From NCBI GenBank assembly GCA_948470475.1, contig OX419344.1:11759804-11823803 (forward strand): a DNA stretch of 64,000 nucleotides, written 5' to 3'. Source of the DNA: Galaxea fascicularis (Eukaryota > Cnidaria > Anthozoa > Scleractinia > Euphylliidae). Positions 62,193 to 64,000 of the stretch are shown piece after piece. A program made the position numbers and the translations under genes. Each line of letters begins with the position of its first letter. Position 1 is the stretch's first letter. The notes beneath the pieces are model-generated. The model was given only the letters and a program-made list of their open reading frames with translations, was not told where the DNA came from and made no database searches.

Positions 62193-63246
62193 ATGTTGCG
62201 AGCGTTTGCACACCAATGTGAAATGTGAACAATAATTAATTTTCCGAAAAACAAATCTTATTCAAGGATGGTCACAAACAACTTCAGTTTGCTCAGAGTG
62301 AAAGAAATAAAGTCCAAAGCGCTTATGATGCGCTGAAGAAGCAATGGGAAGAACATTTTACAAGCTGCGGTAAAGGAAACAAGGTGAGCCAGAGGGAGGA
62401 ATTACCACCAAATACAGTATGTAGCTTGGTTTGTCGTTTATGTTAATGTGTGCTAATGGAGTGAGACAAATAAACAAAGATCCCCCATCACTTGAAAGCC
62501 CAGAAACTTTGACTGGGATGGTCGCACTAGAGTTTCGTCCTCTAGCCTGTTCCAGGGTCTCGGTCAGCGGAGATACGATCAAAAATGCGGCCGGGCGTCG
62601 AGCGGGGTCTGGTACTGGTGGCCTCTACCAGACCCCGCTCGACGCCCACGCCCGCCCTCTCTTTTTTCTCTACCAGACCCCGCTCGACGCTCGGCCGCAT
62701 TTTTGATCGTATCGCCATTGACCGAGAGCCTGTAACAGGCTATTCGTCCTCAAACTCTAGAGCGCTATGGCGCGCCTGTACACTATGTAAATCAGTCTGT
62801 GGTTAGTAAGGAAAATGTATAGCTTGTGGGATGTGGCTTCGAGTGACAAGAATACATCACAAATTAAATGTGTCAAGGTGAGCTGAAAGCCACTCAATGG
62901 GCACTATAGCCACTTGGTGGCGGGCATTTCCCCTTTAATCTACCAAATAAAGTTTGAGCCCGAACATTAACATCCGCGTTAGGCCTCATCAACATGGCAT
63001 ACATGGCAACATGGCTAATGCTCAGGTTCAAGTACCCACGTGAATAAAACAAGTAATGGAGATGTAAAGCTCGTGGGATGTGGCTTCGAGTGATTAGCAA
63101 GGATTGTAGTTGAGAAAAAATGGGATCCTTTTTCATCGCAGGAAAACCAGAAGAAACTGGAGAAGCTTGTTGGCGAAAGGCAAAAGTTGCAGAAGGCATT
63201 GAAGTCTGCTGAGGAGGAGCGCGGTGAAGTACTAAAACAGAACCAA
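38708..63246 (+). CDS. GCC2: GCC2-like golgin (GRIP and coiled-coil protein), 22 coding exons, 3' end beyond window
   Basis: Predicted trans-Golgi tether for endosome-derived vesicles. Exons: 38708-38722, 43081-43170, 44064-44148, 44627-44736, 46051-46173, 46873-46977, 47089-47184, 48291-48374, 49933-50016, 50530-50634, 51848-51976, 52747-52851, 55650-55724, 56170-56253, 56680-56745, 57846-57950, 58352-58456, 59490-59594, 60310-60393, 60880-61149, 62267-62383, 63142-63246. All join in frame, all but the exon 3/4 junction in phase 0, giving 749 residues. Identification rests on the N-terminus, SATP then LESLPKEDLIKYVKKQ, matching the vertebrate GCC2 start (LETLPKEDLIKFAKKQ); the rest is nearly continuous coiled coil. 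A donor follows the last exon, so more exons, including the GRIP domain that binds Arl/Rab GTPases, should lie to the right. The start has an upstream in-frame stop. Confidence 0.85.
38723..43080 (+). other. Golgin intron 1 (4.4 kb)
   Basis: It separates the five-residue first exon from exon 2. I see no further exon with a splice-compatible frame or family match, nor a clear transposable element. Confidence 0.65.
43081..44148 (+). CDS. GCC2: Golgin exons 2-3: family-defining N-terminus
   Basis: Exon 2 (43081-43170) encodes a Ser/Thr/Gly-rich leader ending SATPMKAQGRSQ and exon 3 (44064-44148) begins LESLPKEDLIKYVKKQVALL. Human GCC2 has the same order, a SPATP-type leader then LETLPKEDLIK. 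Exon 3 ends one base into a Glu codon completed by exon 4; it is the only split codon in the visible gene. Confidence 0.85.
45121..45720 (-). mobile_element. tRNA-derived SINE, second copy, split by a later insertion
   Basis: Read on the minus strand: A box TGGCCAAGTGG (45714-45704), B box GGTTCAAATC (45670-45661), then TCTCTGGTTCAACTCCTC and, past the insertion, GGTTTGCCTCTGACCAGTT. This matches the copy at 34515. It lies in golgin intron 4 and is interrupted by the element at 45236-45593. Confidence 0.75.
45236..45593. mobile_element. TTAA-specific MITE inserted into the SINE
   Basis: A 358-bp element has inverted ends AGGGGCTACGTCATGC and AGGAGCTACGTCACGC (14 of 16 match), flanked by TTAA at 45232-45235 and 45594-45597. 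Removing the element and one TTAA restores CCTTTTAAATAGCC, exactly the sequence of the uninterrupted SINE at about 34636-34649. This fixes the boundaries and the TTAA target choice typical of piggyBac-type transposition. Confidence 0.85.
46051..46173 (+). CDS. GCC2: Golgin exon 5: carries a CC1-box-like AAxxG motif
   Basis: This 41-residue exon reads MAAELGRKMLEENDGLR near residues 110-126 of the product. The pattern AAExGxxxLEExxxL is the same as the CC1 box of BICD2 (AAEYGLAVLEEKHQL), which contacts the dynein light intermediate chain. Both splice sites are canonical (ttgagcag acceptor, gtgagg donor). Confidence 0.85.
46681..46791. mobile_element. Foldback element, 111 bp
   Basis: ATGTTGTGGTTCAATTTTAC continuing to CTTGGT is repeated inverted at 46765-46791 with one mismatch over 27 bp. 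It lies in golgin intron 5. Confidence 0.6.
49557..49645 (+). repeat. Non-LTR retroposon 3' end: hairpin, AATAAA, (GTT)n
   Basis: Perfect 10-bp hairpin arms CTTGAGCCCA (49557-49566) and TGGGCTCAAG (49592-49601) are followed by AATAAA (49629) and GTTGTTGTT. Related tails are at 51597-51700 on the minus strand and about 55755-55795 on the plus strand. Confidence 0.55.
50365..50430 (+). repeat. GATGA/CAATGA-type microsatellite
   Basis: Degenerate GATGAGGATGATGA and GACAATGACAATGACA runs in golgin intron 9. Confidence 0.7.
50723..51008. mobile_element. Possible DNA element rich in CCTGGAAA words
   Basis: It starts CAGGGTTCTTAGGGG, ends in TACAGACCCTG, and contains many copies of CCTGGAAA or TTGGAAA. 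The inverted terminal CAGGGT and word content resemble hAT-type repeats common in animals. A similar segment lies at about 19660-19763. Confidence 0.4.
51250..51381 (-). mobile_element. tRNA-containing repeat, copy 2 (partial)
   Basis: On the minus strand it holds the 5' part of the tRNA-like unit (GGCTTCACGGCTCATTGGG) plus the conserved upstream flank with CCTGCACCCAACGTCAGT. The T-arm half of the tRNA is missing. Confidence 0.6.
51597..51700 (-). repeat. Non-LTR retroposon 3' end with (GTT)n tail
   Basis: Minus-strand reading gives TAGCTATTATAGCTATTTGC, then AATAAAATGTTGTTGTTGTT. Same type as 49557-49645. Confidence 0.5.
53397..53727. mobile_element. TA-flanked MITE, 331 bp (Tc1/mariner-like)
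   Basis: The ends GACCTTTTTACCAATATGGT and inverted GACCTTTTTACAGATACAGT are followed by a shared GGCCATCTTGAATTC. TA occurs at 53395-53396 and 53728-53729. Lies in golgin intron 12. Confidence 0.65.
54757..54927. mobile_element. Foldback element, 171 bp
   Basis: Arms beginning ATGTTGCAGG(C/T)AAAAA and containing CTAGGTTGA or CCTAGGTTG extend about 72 bp at roughly 75 percent identity. It abuts the foldback fragment at 54941. Confidence 0.6.
54941..55040. mobile_element. Foldback family (as 22169-22321), one-armed copy
   Basis: It has the loop and one complete arm ending in CGAATATGGCC; the other arm is lost except GCGGGGG. The loop orientation is opposite to the copy at 22169. Confidence 0.75.
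55497..55593. mobile_element. Foldback element, 97 bp
   Basis: GGCCTGC...GTGTTTATTTAG on the left is inverted on the right as AGCCTGC...GCGTTTATTTAAG, with GAGC flanking the loop. Confidence 0.5.
57120..57273. mobile_element. Foldback element, 154 bp
   Basis: Left AGACTGCGAGCAGTCTCTCT and inverted right AGACTGTCAACAGTCTCTCT continue through GCTCTAAAATCTGTGGAAC, arms of about 48 bp. The centre is GC-rich. Lies in golgin intron 15. Confidence 0.75.
58649..59008. mobile_element. Retroposon with internal tRNA-like unit, terminal direct repeats and 15-bp target duplication
   Basis: A 360-bp insertion is bracketed by AAGAGTTTTACCTGT at 58634-58648 and 59009-59023. A 62-bp sequence starting GTGGTGGAACAGAGAATTAA is present at both ends (58650-58711 and 58949-59010) with two mismatches, 299 bp apart. 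Between them on the minus strand is a tRNA-like unit. The long duplication and A-rich plus-strand end (ATGAAAA) indicate target-primed reverse transcription; the repeated ends indicate that more than one unit length was copied. Confidence 0.7.
58778..58850 (-). pseudogene. tRNA-like sequence inside the retroposon
   Basis: It has a seven-base acceptor stem GACCTCG/CGAGGTC, D arm and T arm (GTGGG-TTCGATT-CCCAC), but the anticodon stem is badly mispaired. Hence tRNA-derived and not a working tRNA. Confidence 0.6.
61372..61493. repeat. Inverted repeat with 19-bp perfect arms
   Basis: GTGGTATACCATGGAATAT at 61372-61390 is exactly inverted at 61475-61493, 84 bp apart. Possible MITE in golgin intron 20. 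Confidence 0.6.
61744..61914. mobile_element. Possible MITE, 171 bp
   Basis: GAGGGTGTTCGCTCG on the left and GAGTGTGTTCACTTGACG inverted from the right, each followed by a GCCATATTGG-type stretch, form imperfect terminal repeats. Confidence 0.45.
62138..62211. repeat. Foldback with 19-bp perfect arms
   Basis: GTGCAAACGCTCGCAACAT at 62138-62156 is exactly inverted at 62193-62211; the centre repeats AACATTGTTGG. Confidence 0.65.
62526..62762. mobile_element. Foldback element with GC-rich core repeats
   Basis: The outer arms (AGAGTTT, TAGCCTGTT, GATACGATCAAAAATGCGGC) are inverted on the right side over about 70 bp. Inside, CCAGACCCCGCTCGACGC occurs three times (one inverted). Lies in golgin intron 21. 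Confidence 0.7.
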
Positions 63247-63999
63247 GTAAGAATTTCGATCACGTTGGCTGTTTTACAAGGCTTTTTTCTATCAGAGCTT
63301 GTGATGTCAAGGCAATTTCGGTATTTTCTGAGTTGCGTGGGTATGAACGGAGTTGGAGTTGAACCGTAAGATTCGGGAGTGGTACATTCGAGTAAAGGTT
63401 ATGGAAATTCATGGAATTTGAGGTCCCCTATTCTGTCTTACAAAAGTTGTGAAGAAGTGTTATCTTGGTCACGGTAAAACAGCACTGGATTTCAGCCTTT
63501 CACCAAATTGTTGTCAGTCGTGGGCTGAAAAAGAAAAACAGTGCCAGTCCTTTTAACTCATTTTCAATGTAATAGCACTGTATGAAGATGTGAGTGATCA
63601 TTACTGTTATGTACACTACTTAAACAGTAGTGCAAATAAAGCCCAAAAAAAGTCAGGCTTGTGCGGGAGTCGAACCCATGACATCTGCGATACCGGTGCA
63701 GGGTTTTACCAACTGGGAGCTGGTCATTTGTGGGTTCATAGTATACCTGTGAGCAATGAATGAATATTCACATTCACCGTAATAGTACTGTGTTACGCAC
63801 TCTAATTTGAGGTCATGGAGCTCGATGAAAGTTACGAAACGGTTATGGAAATAGGCCATTTCCGAATAACCCCTAGGCCTCTTTTTCAAAGCCAGTCTAG
63901 GTGCTCATCCTTTCATATGCAAATCAATTGTCATTCACACGCAAATTAAACTCATTTTCGTGTGAATGAAAATTGATTTGCATATGAAAGGATCAGCTT
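63247..63999 (+). other. Golgin intron 22 (incomplete at window edge)
   Basis: It begins with the donor gtaaga after exon 22. It contains the two repeats listed for 63640 and 63880. No further exon is reached. Confidence 0.6.
63640..63785 (-). mobile_element. tRNA-containing repeat, copy 3 (degenerate)
   Basis: The minus strand has CACAAATGACCAGCTCCCA, then a tRNA-like remnant with CACCGGTATCGCAGATGTCA and GGGTTCGACTCCCGCA, then CCTGAC followed by a T run. The D-arm half is largely lost. Confidence 0.55.
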
Positions 64000-64000
64000 C
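63880..64000. mobile_element. Foldback element cut by the window edge
   Basis: ATCCTTTCATATGCAAATCA and its inverted copy near 63990 flank a loop, arms about 35 bp. The right end probably extends past the window. Confidence 0.6.

Noticed and set aside
1..64000. CRISPR arrays, operons, riboswitches or prophage
   Set aside because: No regularly spaced repeats, polycistronic spacing or prokaryotic signals; all real genes have eukaryotic splice structure or metazoan domains.

Overview
The window reads as nuclear DNA of a cnidarian, most likely an anthozoan such as a stony coral. The genes are intron-rich with GT-AG introns, several are TRAF, SLC16, TREX and golgin types, there are no prokaryotic signals, and the introns and intergenic DNA are full of short inverted-repeat elements and tRNA-derived retroposons. 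The taxonomic call is inference from this texture and not from a marker gene.

Five gene units are visible. On the minus strand, from left to right: the first two coding exons of an SLC16 (monocarboxylate transporter) gene (232-5607, the rest lies off the left edge); a complete two-exon TRAF3-like adaptor gene (20047-28697, one 7.0-kb intron); a decayed neighbouring TRAF copy (31342-33569) with a frame-broken RING exon and no MATH domain; and a single-exon TREX-type 3'-5' exonuclease (37453-38325). On the plus strand, starting 382 bp from the TREX start codon, 22 coding exons of a GCC2-like (GCC185) coiled-coil golgin run from 38708 to 63246 and continue off the right edge; 749 residues are visible and the C-terminal GRIP domain is not yet reached.

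Layout: 1-5.9 kb SLC16 gene and its promoter; 5.9-20 kb intergenic DNA with no supportable gene but several DNA-transposon remnants; 20-28.7 kb TRAF gene, whose intron holds a tRNA-derived repeat, two foldbacks and a 1.34-kb TTAA-flanked element; 28.7-33.6 kb TRAF relic and repeats; 33.6-37.4 kb repeats including a tRNA-derived SINE and a 0.9-kb MULE-type element ending 67 bp before the TREX stop codon; 37.4-38.7 kb TREX and a divergent promoter shared with the golgin; 38.7-64 kb golgin gene.

The most unusual feature is the golgin exon plan: seven exons are exactly 105 bp (35 residues, five heptads) and four are exactly 84 bp (28 residues, four heptads), all bounded by phase-0 introns, and the 35-residue exons share aligned residues. 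This looks like growth of a coiled coil by duplication of heptad-sized exons. Exon 5 also carries an AAxxG motif of the kind that defines the CC1 box of dynein adaptors, which is not expected in GCC2. Functionally the genes do not form a pathway: TRAF is innate immune/TNF-receptor signalling, TREX is DNA degradation, GCC2 is Golgi tethering and SLC16 is metabolite transport.
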